NCBI GenBank assembly: GCA_028023455.1
Contig: JAQFVV010006231.1
Coordinates: forward strand, 4,416,036 to 4,480,035
Direction of reading: 5' to 3'
Origin: Epiperipatus broadwayi
Taxonomy: Eukaryota; Onychophora; Udeonychophora; Euonychophora; Peripatidae
Length of the DNA: 64,000 bases
The position numbers and the translations under genes are program-made. Of the stretch, positions 11,136 through 23,800 are shown piece after piece. Under the pieces are notes generated by a model, which made no database searches, was not told the origin of the DNA, and was given only the letters and a program-made list of their open reading frames with translations. How positions within the stretch are numbered: position 1 is the stretch's first letter; every line of letters begins with the position of its first letter.

Positions 11136-11715
11136 ACGGCAAATTTAGATTTTTTTTTTTTTTAAAATTTCATATTTATTATTTGCGTCACTGTCTGTTT
11201 TTAACAAACATGATCTAATATATATATACGCATATACATACATAAGTTCTAATTTATAATACTTTTAGTGTGTGTTTATTTATATATTTGCTAGCAGAAA
11301 GTTACTTATAGTTTACTATAAGCAGTACTATATATATATAAACATTACAATATGAAATTTGTAATATAATAAACTTTATGTTTAGTTTATTGTTCATGAT
11401 AAATAATAGATTTGATTGTTTTATATTTTTAATATTAAGCAGAGCTTGTGTGCAGGCCTGCTTGTGTGTGTCATTTAATAAGATATAATATGACTTCATA
11501 TGATTTTCAATAATCTACTCTCAATAATTTTTGTAAATAAACATTTGAGAATAATATTCTTCAAATGTGAGTATTTTTGTTGGTAGAGTTTTAATTTCTC
11601 AGGGATGACGCCTTCTTTTTCAGATGCTAATCTCTCAGTGATGGCGCCTCCTTCTGCCAGCGCCCGCATGCCTAGCATGCGTTGCATGCCCGCTTCCGCC
11701 GGCCCTGAATAGTAT

Positions 11716-13090
11716 AATATATATAAGAATTATTTAAATAGAAAACTGAACATTTGTTACTATCAATTAAAAGATTGGTTTTTAATGATGTATACATGGA
11801 ATGATTTTTTTAAAAAAACAACAACAAATACTTTTTAATAAATGAAACTAAACAATTGAAAGAAGAGGGTTTTTTTTTTGCTGTTCGACTTCATTAATAT
11901 GGTTATTAAAAAAGTTGATTTAAGAAGGAAAACAGAATATGGATCATAGATAGATTTTAAAACTATATCAAGTAATTTTAAGCTATCCAAACAATGAATA
12001 AAAGAAACATTTAATCCAATCCTATGTATTTTTAAAATAATAGTCTAAAAGTTTTATTGCTCAGAAGTTCATAAAAAGTTTGAATGCTGGAAATGGCAGA
12101 GGTGGGCACAATTTATAGACCTGAAACTCCCAAGTCTGCTATTGAATCACAAACTTTGCAGAGCATTGTGCATCTTTGTTTCATTTAAGGATTGAAAAAA
12201 CTTGCAGGGGGGGAAGGGTAAATTACCACTTTAAAGTTTTAGAAGATATATATAAAGGTAAAAGCATTAGTATTGGTATTTATTGTTATTTTGTAAATCA
12301 CTTTTGTATTTAAAAGTATAGATGTTTTACCAGTATTGTGGATGCATCTATACACTTTTTCCTTATGATTTAGAGATGGCTTTGTTAGAATGAAGAACAT
12401 TATGAAAATTAAATTCCCTGCTAAAAGTAGGTGATGTCAAGGCAGTAGGCTACTACATTTGAGCAGTAGTTTGTGGTATCCATATCACAATCTATTCCAT
12501 CATGAGATGCTATATTCAAAACTACATCTTAAACTTTACTGAGCTTTTTTTTTATCATCATTAAAAATGAGATGGGGGAGGGGGGCATATTAAAGATATT
12601 AAATTATTAAAACATTTGAAAAACTATTTTCACAAATAAAGGGTGTCTAAATGCTTGAAAAATCACAGGCTGATCTTATGAGCAGACATGATAATGTGGT
12701 AAAAGTCTATCTAAAAATAAATGAAATGGTTATTGATGAATGACAATTAATAAGAGCACTCTATTATTACTAATTAAAGATATCATTATAAAATAATCAA
12801 ATGATTTATTGCATAGGAATACAAAAGAAGTTTAAACATCAAAAGAGACAGAGCTGAGTGGTGATCCATTAATCCTGAGCTCTATAATCCACCATTCTAC
12901 TACTGTATCAACTCAAGCAGAATCACATATTATTATTATAAATCAGAAGGGCAGATATTAAAAAAAAATCCAGTTTGCTCAAATAAATGGAACTCTTGTA
13001 CTCATCCTGTCACTTTGATGTTAAAACATCATTTATCCTTTTGAGCAACTAACCACATGACTATTTTAAATTTAGATAAATAACTTTTTT
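11716..13090. other. AT-rich spacer with a possible hAT end
   Basis: No coding frame seen. GGCAGAGGTGGGCACAATTT at about 12096-12115 resembles a hAT terminal sequence, but I found no matching opposite end nearby. G-rich runs at 12209 and 12570 are simple sequence. Confidence 0.4.
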
Positions 13091-13900
13091 TTCTGCATTG
13101 AATTTTTTTTTTGTGTGTGCAAATTGGTATATTTGTATTGTTCTTCCATTAAGCATTGGTCTCTCAAAACACTGTACCCATTCTAATTTCACATCATAGT
13201 TCTATCTGTTTTAATAATCTGATGAAAATATTTATACTTGTTAACTTTTAAATCATTAGGGTCAATCTTTGTTTTTGTGTTTTTATATTATTTTAGGCTT
13301 TTTAGCATTTATCTTTACTTTCTTGCTTTGCTTTATAGCACATGTGTTTTGCAATTTCTGAAAGTAATATATCTTCAAAATCCATATGACTTAAGAAATC
13401 CTACTTATTTTTATTCTCTTAGTTACTCAATTTAATCTATAAACATTTCCTATAAAACTGCTGTAAAAAGTTTTAGACAGAATTCTTTTGTAATATATCC
13501 TTATAATTATTAATATTAACATCACTGCTGTTGTATTTTGATAAAGTTTCTTCAAAATTTGGCAATATCCATATCTTGACATTTCAAACCATTAATTTAC
13601 CAAAATGCTTATAAAATCAAATGTCTTTTCATAATCTACAAATCCAGTGCACAATAACAACTCTTGCTCACAGATCCTTTCTGTAATTTCTCTTAATATT
13701 TGTAAAAGATTGTTTTAAGTATAAATTTGTATTTACTAAAATCTATTATTCAAGAGCTTTATAAATATTAAGATCTTGTTTGTGTCTGTTGGAAGATTGG
13801 TAGGTTTGTAATTTCTAATATTATCTTTTCATTTTTCTTAAATATCAATATTATTAAAGCATTTTCTAAATACAATGCAAGGGCCAGAAACCTTTTAATA
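13090..13900 (-). pseudogene. LINE reverse transcriptase fragment
   Basis: On the minus strand, blocks read NALIILIFKKNEKIILEI (near 13860-13800), GFVDYEKTFDF (about 13615-13585) and ILKKLYQNTTAVML (about 13560-13510). These match conserved RT motifs of AP-endonuclease-type LINEs that occur three more times in this window (20886-24660, 44455-45130, 60840-63090). Stops and frameshifts are abundant, and no full domain stays open. The sequence differs enough from the other three to be an older copy or a related subfamily. Plus-strand open frames here, for example 13238-13435, are antisense shadows. Confidence 0.75.
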
Positions 13901-13989
13901 GTATCGTGCCGAATCTATATTACCATGTTATTGCACATGTTAACATGATTCTACTACCAATCTTATTATATATATAGCATAAAAATTGG

Positions 13990-14049
13990 CCTGGTTATAA
14001 TGGGCTTCAAAATTATATATTATATACTTTTGAAGCCCATTATAACAGG
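13990..14049. mobile_element. Short palindromic MITE-like element
   Basis: CCTGGTTATAATGGGCTTC at 13990 is matched in inverted orientation by GAAGCCCATTATAACAGG ending at 14049, around an AT-rich centre. Arms of about 22 bp with one mismatch or gap suggest a minimal foldback element. Confidence 0.75.
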
Positions 14050-14944
14050 ATCTTATATTATTGGTCATTGAATATTTTAAAATAAATAGGATCATAGTGA
14101 AACGTATGCTTTGTTAAATTATATTGTATTTGAAAAATAAACTTAAAATTTTATTTGGCACAGAGAAAATCCATTCTGTTGGTACTTAAAAAAATGTTAC
14201 AAAATTGTCAATTAATGTATAGTAATTCAGAGTAGGCAAAGTGTCTTTAACTTTCAATGGTTTTATTTGAAAAGCTGATTATTGAACTCTAACAAAATAA
14301 AACAAGGATTTTTCTAGCATTCATCAAAAATGTTTCAAAGAAATTCATTTTTGTGATGTAAAAAATCAACTCGAAATTGGAAGTTTTTCATATATTTGTA
14401 TTTTCTTTACAACTATGAACATTTGGAATTTTTTTCTATGAGAAATTAGTTTTAATTATACAATAAACATTTATTTAGAAGAAAAAAAACAATGATTTTT
14501 AACTTCTTTGAGATCTGAATAATATTATCAAGTCTCATGTATTTGCAAATTTCATTCACACATTAACCTGATTATCACTAACTATAAACTTTTTTTCAAG
14601 TAAACATGCTAAAACTTAAATTTTCTCTGATGTCTGATTGATGAATATATGTTTGTCCAATATCATGTGTCAAATTCACAACAACTATATTTATGCAAGG
14701 GAAGTAATTCCTTCATCAAATAAAAAATGTTGGGAAAAAATTATTACAAGTCCATTTAACTACAGAGATATAGTATATATTTCATGGTAAAGGTTCCCAG
14801 CCAGTTGCAGAAACAGCCTCAAACACCGATTCATAATTCAGTGTTAAGGCACTCCATGCTTTCATGGAATGTCAATCTCCTAATATAGTTTAGATGAATG
14901 ATGTATTTATCAATGTTTAAAATGTAATGAACTTTTATAAATTA

Positions 14945-15505
14945 ACAATGTTTAATAAAAAAAATGTATTTACATTAAATCTTAAAAAAATTGTTAAAGC
15001 AACCAATTAAAAATATATATTACAAATATTATATAATAAAAAAATATTACAAAAACCGACTGGTGTTTTTGTATTCCAACATTAATAAACAGTAACTATT
15101 AATAAAGTTAAAAAACTATTACAATTAAGTCTGATACTATTGAAAAAATATATTTTTTTTATTCAAAGGGTGCTTCATTAAATCTATATTAATGCTTTAA
15201 TGATATCAAATATAACAGATATATTTAAAAATGTAAACGTTAATTTAGCTTTATTAAAATTCAGAAATTTATTTATATAATATTAAAATGTTTTATTTAA
15301 TTTACATTAAATCTTTAAAAAAATTTGTTAATGCAACCAATTATTGCAAAAATGGCAGGCTGAAAGTCCGGAGTTTTTGTATTCCTGCATAATGATGTTT
15401 TTTCAGACCTGTGTACAATTCTCACATTTAAAATCTTTTGTTTAATTTACTTTAAATCTTAAAAAAAATTGTTAAACAATCAATTAAATAAAAACATGGG
15501 TCTTT
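14945..15505. repeat. Three diverged tandem or clustered repeat units
   Basis: ACATTAAATCTTAAAAAAAT with GTTAAAGCAACCAATTA (about 14970-15010) recurs at about 15300-15345 and 15430-15485. The first two are followed by a GTTTTTGTATTCC block at 15065 and 15372. Spacing is uneven (about 330 and 140 bp). No coding content seen. Confidence 0.6.
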
Positions 15506-15509
15506 ATGA

Positions 15510-17150
15510 TGCTAGGTGCATTTAGTTGTTATATAATTACAAATAGACATTTTTCAAATTAATTAATTGATATAATATTCTGTCTGAATATAAATTTACT
15601 CTAAACATGCAGTAGCTTACAAAAGTATCAAAGTTAAATTGACTGGCAAAAATTAAAATCCAGCAAAATTAATTCTCCCTGCGAAAATTTTTTTTTTATT
15701 CCACTTAGCTCTTATTTTTATTGAAAATAACAAAGATTGATTGAATGTTTATTGTACAAAATAATTAGTAAAGTAAACTGAATCATGGCTTCCGTTTACA
15801 TGTAAGTTGCATATGCAAAATGTGGGTGATGGCTCAAATGCATGCATTATAATTAAAATATAATTTTTTATCATTTCAATTCAGAATACCATTGATGATC
15901 ATCATGCTTGCCACACATGCCCTAGATTGCTAATCCCTGATCTAGTATGTCTTCATAATTTAAAAATTTTGTATATAGCCCTTTGTCAAGTTTTTTTTTA
16001 TATTTCTTTTCATATTTCTTTTAAAATATCCAAAATTCTGTTATTTCCTAAAGCTTTTCCATTCTTTGTAAATACAATTTGCTCTGATCTCTTAGTAACT
16101 GTAAAGATTATTTGGGTTTTTTTTTTTTTTACTTTTTATTATTCTACAATTCATTGTACAATTCTTCTATACATTTCATGATGTTATCTCCTTTTTAAAT
16201 AATAATGTTACATTTTCTTCCTATTACTGAAATATTATTTTATATTTGTGTTTGTTATTTTTTCTAGTTTTCCTTGTCACTTCACAGTTATGTTTTTTAA
16301 TGTTATCTTTTAATCCATTCCATTTTACAGAATTCCAGATATTTCCTTCAAGATTTGACCAATCAAATTTGGTGCCTGTGGCAAGCCTTAAAAAAAAAAT
16401 ACATATTTTAAAATTATTAAATAAATAATAGAATGTCTTTATTGATTCAACTATGTAAGAAATTTGACCAACAGAAGTAATAAAACTACACATGACCTAT
16501 GAACCTTAATCCCCATTTTGTCATTCTACTACTATACCAAAACATGCAGCAGGTCAAAAGGCTTACTTAAAATACTTTATATAACAGGAAAAAATATATA
16601 CACAATATTAAATTTATTTAAAAATAAGTTTATATATTTTCGATATAATGTCTCATTTTAGTACCTATTTCAATTTAATGCCCAAGGCAGGTTAACAGTA
16701 GTAATAGCCCTGATTACCTTGACTCAATAGAAAATTTACTAGTGAATTCCTGCTTCATTACATGAGCTATCGGTATAACAGTGTGTAGTAGAATATCTTT
16801 TACCAGTTATTGATATAAGTTTGAGTTATCTTGATTTATATTTTAAAATGATTTGCAAATTATAATTAAAATCGACTATCTTTTCTTAAAGCTTTTATCT
16901 TTCTAGCTCGGCATTAGCATAGAGCTACATCTTAATAATCGATTGCAACTTCCTGGATTGAATATAAACTCTATACAGACTTGGAATACATATTGACTGT
17001 TAGTTAAAATATAATTTGTTTGTGATTTTTTAAAAGCTTAGAACAAACTTTTTATTGAATAATATCAAATGATTACATAAATTCATAAAATTAGAGATTA
17101 TAAAAAGCAATATCTTTGTGCAAATAATGAACCAATGTCTATAAAGTATT
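15510..17150. other. AT-rich spacer, nothing recognised
   Basis: Short open frames at 15927-16181 and 16224-16493 have low-complexity, hydrophobic or lysine-rich translations with no recognisable motif. I call nothing here. Confidence 0.45.
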
Positions 17151-17230
17151 CAAAAGATAATAAAAACAAATTCAGGTCGCGAAAATACCGTAGTCGATTA
17201 TGACAAAAGAGTAGCCAGTCAAGGGATTAC

Positions 17231-17299
17231 CTTCCAACCTTTCATAAAATCATACACGCCCTTTCCGCTTTCTTCAACAGATTGGGAAGTTACGGGCAT
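17231..17299 (-). CDS. Possible first coding exon of an unidentified minus-strand gene
   Basis: An ATG (17299-17297) opens a frame of 23 codons, beginning MPVTSQSVEESG and ending YDFMKGWK. It runs exactly to a possible splice donor AAG/GTAATC at 17231/17230. If intron 1 begins there, the exon is in phase 0. The frame reads on only to VIP and a stop, so without splicing it would be a 26-residue peptide. A possible acceptor (TTTATTTAAAAG) lies upstream near 17350. The surrounding 17.15-17.65 kb keeps many CpGs, unlike most of the window, and matches none of the repeats seen. I do not recognise the protein. Downstream exons would lie below 17.2 kb or outside the window. A young transposon could also keep CpGs: inverted TACCGTAGTYG motifs occur near 17187 and 17785. 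Confidence 0.35.
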
Positions 17300-17499
17300 G
17301 CAATTCCACACGTAGACTGTAATTTGTTATCGTTCACTGCCTTCTTTTAAATAAAAATAAGTTTTAGTTTAAATGTAATTCCACTAAGATGAATAAAACA
17401 AAATATAATAAAAGCGTTAAAGTGAAATTAAAAAAATATAAATAATTCTTTTGATTTGTCTATGTCGATTAAAATGAGTGTAGAGAAACTACCAGGAAA

Positions 17500-17650
17500 C
17501 TCTCAAACTAGCTCTTAAATTACAAACTCAAAACTGAAAATACGATACTAATGAACGGAATCTTGTAGAGTCCGGATAGGATAGTAAGGTAACAAAACAA
17601 ACCGGAAATGTTTCAATGTTAAAAACTGTCAATTAAATTGTAACATTTTA
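17500..17650 (-). promoter_or_regulatory. Possible promoter and 5' UTR upstream of the 17.3-kb exon
   Basis: On the minus strand, CATTTCCGGTTTG (about 17616-17604) contains an ETS-type TTCCGG core, followed by CpG-containing sequence and a possible donor CCTG/GTAGTTT near 17493. The order ETS motif, non-coding exon, intron, start codon is common for housekeeping promoters. There is no TATA box at a convincing distance. This is inference from motifs only. Confidence 0.25.
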
Positions 17651-18107
17651 ATAAGTTACTTAATCTGTCACATGAAGAAAAGAAACAAAAAAAAAAGGTA
17701 AACAAATGTTTGTTTATTTTTTTAAAAAAATTAAAATAATTTTTATTTTATTACAATTTTCTTTTACCGTGTCGGACAGCAACTACGGTAATTATCTTGT
17801 CTGTTTGAAACCTTCAATACGGTTTTTAATTTTTAGCAAAAATTTGTTTTGAACATAATTAAAACCAAACAACGCAATATTAGCGCGTAAATAATTTTTT
17901 TTGGCCTTATAACCTGGTAAGAATTATTCTGACCTAAAATAATTATGCTAAGAAATATTGATAGATAATAGAAATTTGCATTTCCTGCCAAATAAAAGTA
18001 AGCATGAAATTGCAAAAGATGTGATTCAGCAAATATATAAATAATCAAATAATAAACAGTATATAAGTAAACAAAAATATATCCAAAAAGAAAATAATTT
18101 TAGTTGA

Positions 18108-18283
18108 AAAAAATTACACGACGAGGTAGTTTATTGTAAAGTCTTGCTCCATTAAACGTCGTCTTTCAATAAAGACAACTTAAAATCTGGCAATCCAAAT
18201 TCTGAAAGCGATTTCTGTGTTAATTTTTTGAGATATATTGGAACATTTTCATCTCCGTTGCCTCTCAAGCTCTTTACATAATT
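18108..18283 (-). CDS. Possible terminal exon of an unidentified minus-strand gene
   Basis: A frame open from 18283 to a TAA at 18154-18152 includes ENVPIYLKKLTQKSLSEFGL and ends KLSLLKDDV. An AATAAA polyadenylation signal follows 16 bases after the stop (minus strand, 18135-18130). This spacing, the charged soluble-looking peptide and the surrounding CpGs fit the 3' end of a real gene. The 5' limit is unclear: AG acceptors exist near 18271 and 18284 without strong pyrimidine tracts. I do not recognise the family. A decayed retrocopy is the main alternative. The possible promoter near 17.6 kb lies just downstream, which would make a head-to-tail pair. Confidence 0.35.
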
Positions 18284-18453
18284 TTAAATTTATATAAATT
18301 ATCTTAAGAGGCATTTTGACTTTTTGGAATAACCAAACAATTCAGAAATACTCAAGTAAATTATAATCAAAATCACAATAATTAAAGTCAAAATTAAAAC
18401 ATCAGACAATACAATCTGGCATAGGATAGCTGAATTAAACTATTAATATTACT

Positions 18454-18679
18454 TTAAAAATTCGTTTGGAAATCCAAAACTAAAACAAGCCTTCTACAAA
18501 TATGAACAATAGATACAATACAACGATTCAGTTTTATATCTAAGGCCATAAGCTCAATTCTATCAAGACCAATTCTAGAAACAAGAGTATATTTCAAATT
18601 TACACATTTTCTAAAAATACTTTCATCATAGCTACTAAATCCACATTCAAGCTTCTTTAAATCCTCAAAAGATAACTCG
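18454..18679 (-). CDS. Possible internal exon or coding remnant
   Basis: After an acceptor-like TTTGAATTTTTCAG, a frame runs 74 codons from 18679 to a TAA at 18456-18454. It starts ELSFEDLKKLECGFSSYDES and contains IFRKCVNLKYTLVSRIGLD and IKLNRCIVSIVHICRRLVLV. Leu, Ile and Cys are spaced somewhat like leucine-rich repeats, but this is weak. A GTAATA donor directly follows the stop, so the junction to the segment at 18283 is not solved. Similar frames continue upstream to about 18830 with stops, which favours a pseudogene. No transposase or RT motif is visible. Confidence 0.3.
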
Positions 18680-18839
18680 CTGAAAAATTCAAATAAAGCT
18701 TTTTACACCAGCAAAATTATGAAAAGTATATTTTTTTCAAATAGATAACCAATAACCATGCTATAAGGATATTTTTAGCTATTAAAAATGCAGTAGACAA
18801 AATACCATCACAAACACAATCTACTTCTTATCCGTGGAA

Positions 18840-20070
18840 TAACTATTTATAAAATTTAAGGCATTATAGACCAATTCAAAAATAGAACTTCCATGGAAAG
18901 TATATTAAATGTTTTAGAATTGTCTAGGCAGGTAAGAACTTCAAGTGTGAATTAGCAATATTTCTTGAATATCAATAAGATCAGATAAAGCAATAGATGT
19001 AAAAATTATCATTTTCTAATGTCTGACATTTTCAAAAATAAAATATTTAAATTAAAAAAAGAACTGAATTTATTTGATTATAAGTATACTGAAATGAATA
19101 ATGTTGTATCCATGGTTCTGAGTAGGTTTTCAGAGTTGTGAGGGATAAAAATTTTAAATATATAAAATAGCACAAATGATTTAAAATAAAATAAATAGTA
19201 TGCAAATGCTAGAATAAATTACTGTTACATTTTAAAATAATGTAATAAGTTTGTTAAAAATGTTTAATTTTAAAAGAAACTTGTAAATTATATAAATTAT
19301 AGTAAAATTGTTGCTCATATCAAAGATTAAAAGAATGTATGGATGGAATGTATTGATAAATATTACATAATTGATTATTGACAAAATTATTTGGATTTTT
19401 TATTTTTACTGATAAGCATTACAATTTAGAAATAGCAAATTCAAGTATGAAAATTAAAATCTGTATTCAGCATTTCAATACAAGTTATTACCACATGATA
19501 TCTTGAGTAACTGGTTGTAAGAAAGCAAAAAAAAAAAAAAAAGTGGGCTATATATTTTTTCAATGGGAAAAAAAACCTTATAAAATTCAATTAGCTTCAG
19601 TGATTCAAATAATTTGTTTAAAGTTCATAAGAAATACTGTTATATCTTCTGAAGTAAAGTATTTGTCTGAAAGTTTATGATGATGATACTGTAGTTGCAA
19701 TTATATGTTATCAAATATTAATTTTTACTAGCATACATATTGGTATATAATACATTTCAAGTGATATTTTTTTTCTTCTGGTATTGTTCACCTGACCAGT
19801 GACAATACTAGCAAAGGGATTGACTCTGGAACTTATAGATTCATGAATATTGAATTTAAAGCAATGCTCTAATCAATTAGACTATTCTGACAAAAAAACA
19901 ACCAGTAGAGATTTTATATATTAATCTATGAAAGTACCATTGATTTTCATATTAGGTTGACTTATGGGATTGTTTGTCATTGTCATGTGGGAAAAGACAA
20001 AAATATTGGACAAACAGAAAAAAGCACAAAGAAATAAATTTTTAAAAAACTTTATTTTTAAAGATTAAAG
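18840..20070. other. AT-rich spacer, nothing recognised
   Basis: No open frame, repeat ends or conserved motif seen apart from homopolymer runs (A-rich at 19527). Confidence 0.45.
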
Positions 20071-20160
20071 AAAACTGGCTCTGAAGAAGACTGTAGGACA
20101 GTTGAAACATAATTGTATGTATATATGTACAATAAAAGGTTTTTGCTAAAAAGTGTTAAA
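20071..20160 (+). repeat. Retroposon tail, family C
   Basis: TGGCTCTGAAGAAGACTGTA, then GGACAGTTGAAACATAATTG and CAATAAAAGG. The GAAGAAG...GAAAC arrangement followed by an AATAAA-containing tail recurs here and in families B and D, and is typical of 3' ends of SINE/LINE pairs. Confidence 0.5.
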
Positions 20161-20885
20161 AGTGATTTGGATAAATTGTAACCCTATATTTTCTATTAAC
20201 AAAGTTCAGTAATAAAATCTTTGCACTATTATTTAAAAATAATATGCTTGTTATTTTATTTTATATATTATACAGTCAGATATTTTACATTTTTATACTT
20301 ACATTGTTTATTCTATAAATTTTTAGAACCCATTAGCATGCATTTGGATTTTATTAAAGTTAGATTACACTAAAAAAAATTAGACACTTGGTTTGTTCTA
20401 CTGTTTTAGATACTTTCCTACTAAGTCTGACCATTTAGAAGAGCTTTCAATTGATATTATATAATTGTTATATTCAATGAACTGACATTAAATAATATTG
20501 CTATAATGAAATTTGTTAAAAATTAAATCTTTTGACACATATCTTTTTTTAAAAATTATGGTGGTTTTTTTTTTTTTACTATTTCTGCTTTTCTTGAGTT
20601 TAAACTGCCTGCAAGCAAAAATAATAATTTTGGGATATATTTAGATAATATTTTGGATCAATTATGAGTTTTTAGCTATGTAATAAAATCTATGATGGTC
20701 CAAACCCAAGAAAAAGCAGTTTAGTAAAACATTAAAAAAAATAATATCAGTATTAAAAAATAATAATATTGTTATTGATAGTTCAATAATCATTAAGGAT
20801 TTATTCCTATTGATATCTAATTATGTACTGATTTTGTTTTGCAATTTTTACATTGTAATAAAATGAAATGGCATTATGATATCAT

Positions 20886-23800
20886 CATCATTTTCAACAA
20901 TTATTGATCTACTACAGGATGGTCTTTCATATTTAATCTAATTCCTCTGATCTTTATCCTCTTTTCTCAACAACACATCAGTAAATCTTCTTACTTCACC
21001 CATCTATTTTACATGTGGTCTTTTTCTAAGTTTTTTACACTTTCTTGCATTCCAGTTTAAGATTTCAACTATCCATGTATTATCTTCTTTTCTTAAAACA
21101 GGCAAAACTTTCCATACATATTGTAACGTTTTTCGTTTTGCTAGGCCTCTTACACACTAATATAAACTGCGCATGAGTTGATCAAGCTATGTCAAAAAAG
21201 AAGAAAGTTATATTTCTATTCTAAAAACATAGCTATATTTCCTGATCAACTCGGCCTAGAATTATTGCTAAGTACAATCGTGAGCTGACTCAGTTTTTAA
21301 TTTCTACATGAGGGCGCCAGAGTCGTTAGACCCACTGAGTCGGCGTCAAACATATTGTAACTCGTAAACTAAACAGAAAAAAAAGTGCTTTTAAACTAAT
21401 CGGTATTGCATCATACCGTAACGAGAACTATTTTCTCCTTTTTGATTATTATTTCTGGGCTTGTTTAAATACATTGGCAAGGTAAATTCCATTATAAATC
21501 CCACTAAACTAATAATAAATTTAATACTAAAAAAAAACAACTATTATTAATAACGCACAATGAAAAGGTTGATAAAAGTAAAATCTCTTTTATTCTAACA
21601 AACTAAACATATTTATAAGTTAAATTACGAATTAACTAAACAGGAAAGTACACACACCAATCCAGATAATGAATCGATTAACAAAAACAGATTAAGCAAT
21701 TAAAGCAATTTAATAATGTCCCAAGATCTTGTATAAAATTCTTTATTAGAAAGTCCCTTGAATACGAAAAGTCTATATCAGGATGGTAGTCTAAGCTTAG
21801 ATAAATAATTGTTTGCAAACTTTTAAGTCACTATCAGGAAAATTTATTCTTAACTTACCGGTAAGTCCATGTAGGTTTATGGGATCCCAGATCATGAGAA
21901 TTTCCATTGGTCTCTCCTGACGGCGTCTTCCATTATTGTTCCGTTCTATAGCTGGAGAAAAGGCACGGTTGTAGTGACCCTTTTATTGCAAAAAGCGGTC
22001 TTCACAAGTCCCGTTTCCATGCTTGCATGACAGCTTGGTACAGCAAGGGGCATACCTGTGTAGAAGTATATTTCTTGCCACAGGTTATGCTCGTGGAAAC
22101 CTCCAACTTTCAGAGACGTAACTAGAAGTTAAAGAGAAGACCCAGATTGAAGTTGTCATCTCCTTTTTATATCGCGCTCCATTTTTGGAACTTCTGCGCA
22201 CTCTTTTGTCTTTTTATCAGCGTATAAGATAATAATCTTATACACTCTCTCTTAAATTTAAGTTACAAAGTTCTCTTTTTTTTTTTAGCATTATTCTTCC
22301 ATCTTTAATTAGCTAAAATATTTTTCTTTTAGCTTATACTTTTGGAATTCTTTTAATTTATCTGGATTAGTAATCTGTATGTCATTTATTCTTTCCAATT
22401 AGATAAAAAAAATAAGAATGACAATTTTAACCTTCATTGCACGTTTTAACAAAAATTATACTAATCAAAAAAAAATCTAAATGTACTTTTTTAGCTTTTA
22501 CCAAATGCCAATATATTTGTAACGTATATAAATAAACATTACAATATTGATTGGTGATCATGTGATGCTATTTTCTTTTCTTGCAATATGTCCAGCTCAG
22601 CTTCATTTCAATTTCTTAATTCCTTAAATTATGTCAGTGATGCCTGTTTGTTTTTTCACACATATATTTAGTTTTCAATCTGTTCTTGCTATTTCTTTCA
22701 TACATCTCTTCATACCTCATCGAGTGGTCTGAAGTCTCTGTATTGCTCTTCAATTAAGTGTCCAATCCAAGTCTTAGATTTATAAACTAGAGCTAGTAAA
22801 ACTTTTATTTTTCAAACACATAAGTATATTTCCTGTTATATCAAATTCTTTCTAACAAATGGATTCCATTTAAGTTTAATTCTATAACTAATTTCATAAT
22901 TAATATTATTAATTATCGACTTCTTCTAATTCATGATCAGCAATCTTTATTTTCTTCTTCTAAAAAAATTCATTGAACATTATTACTTTAGTCTTTTTAA
23001 CGTTTATCTTTAGTCCTACTTTTTTACTGTCCTCTGATAAATCTTGCAACATTTCCTGAAGTTCTAAATTATAGTTGTAAAATATTTTGATTAATGTTCT
23101 TCAAATTATAGCAATATTCTATCTTGATGACCTAATGCTTTAATTACAATAGAAATGCATGTAGAATCAGATGTCATTTCATAATTTACAATCCAAAGCA
23201 TAATGGCAGCTCATATTCATTAATCCTTTCTATAACTTCTCTTAATATTTAGACATGATCATCTATATTAAAATAAAGTTTAAATCCAGTTTGTTGGTTA
23301 AAATCCAAAGTTTGCTGTAAATGAGTTATAATTGTTTTGGTAATGGATTTTATATAGACTGATAAAAGATTAAAATATATCTTATCATTTTTTTTAAATA
23401 TAAATATTATTGCATTATTCCAAACATTTGTTTCATCTTTATCACTTAAAGATTAATATATAGCTTTGCTAACTATTTTTCTGTTTCATTATCTGCTTCT
23501 TTTAAGATATCAATTAAAATTTCATAAATTCCTCAAGATTTTTCCTTCTTCATAGATTTAATTATGACTCATTTCTTCATTTAAAATGCTGGGCAATTCA
23601 GATGTGATAACTGTAGGAATACTCTATTTTCTTGTTATTTATGACTTCTTTCACATATTTCATAATATCAGCACTCTGTTTAGTACTAGTTACATCTTTT
23701 CTTCTTATTGCAGAAATACATTTTCTACCAATTCCAATATGTTATTTTACATTTTTAATCTCTTCAAAAGCTTTCCTTGCTAATTCACAATTATTATTTT

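Larger units (their letters stand above)
10899..11707. mobile_element. Non-autonomous hAT element, 809 bp, exact 8-bp TSD
   Basis: The left end reads CAGCGCCGGCG and the right end, reverse complemented, CAGGGCCGGCG: 10 of 11 match. The element is flanked by identical 8-bp duplications AATAGTAT at 10891-10898 and 11708-11715. CAG-type ends with an 8-bp duplication are diagnostic of hAT transposons. No transposase is recognisable inside; the frames at 11302-11499 and 11496-11687 have no recognisable domain. The GC- and CpG-rich ends against an AT-rich middle, and the exact duplication, point to a recent insertion. Confidence 0.92.

Noticed and set aside
12096-12210. hAT element beginning CAGAGGTGGGCACAATTT
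   Set aside because: Only one end resembles a hAT terminus; no opposite end or target duplication was found.
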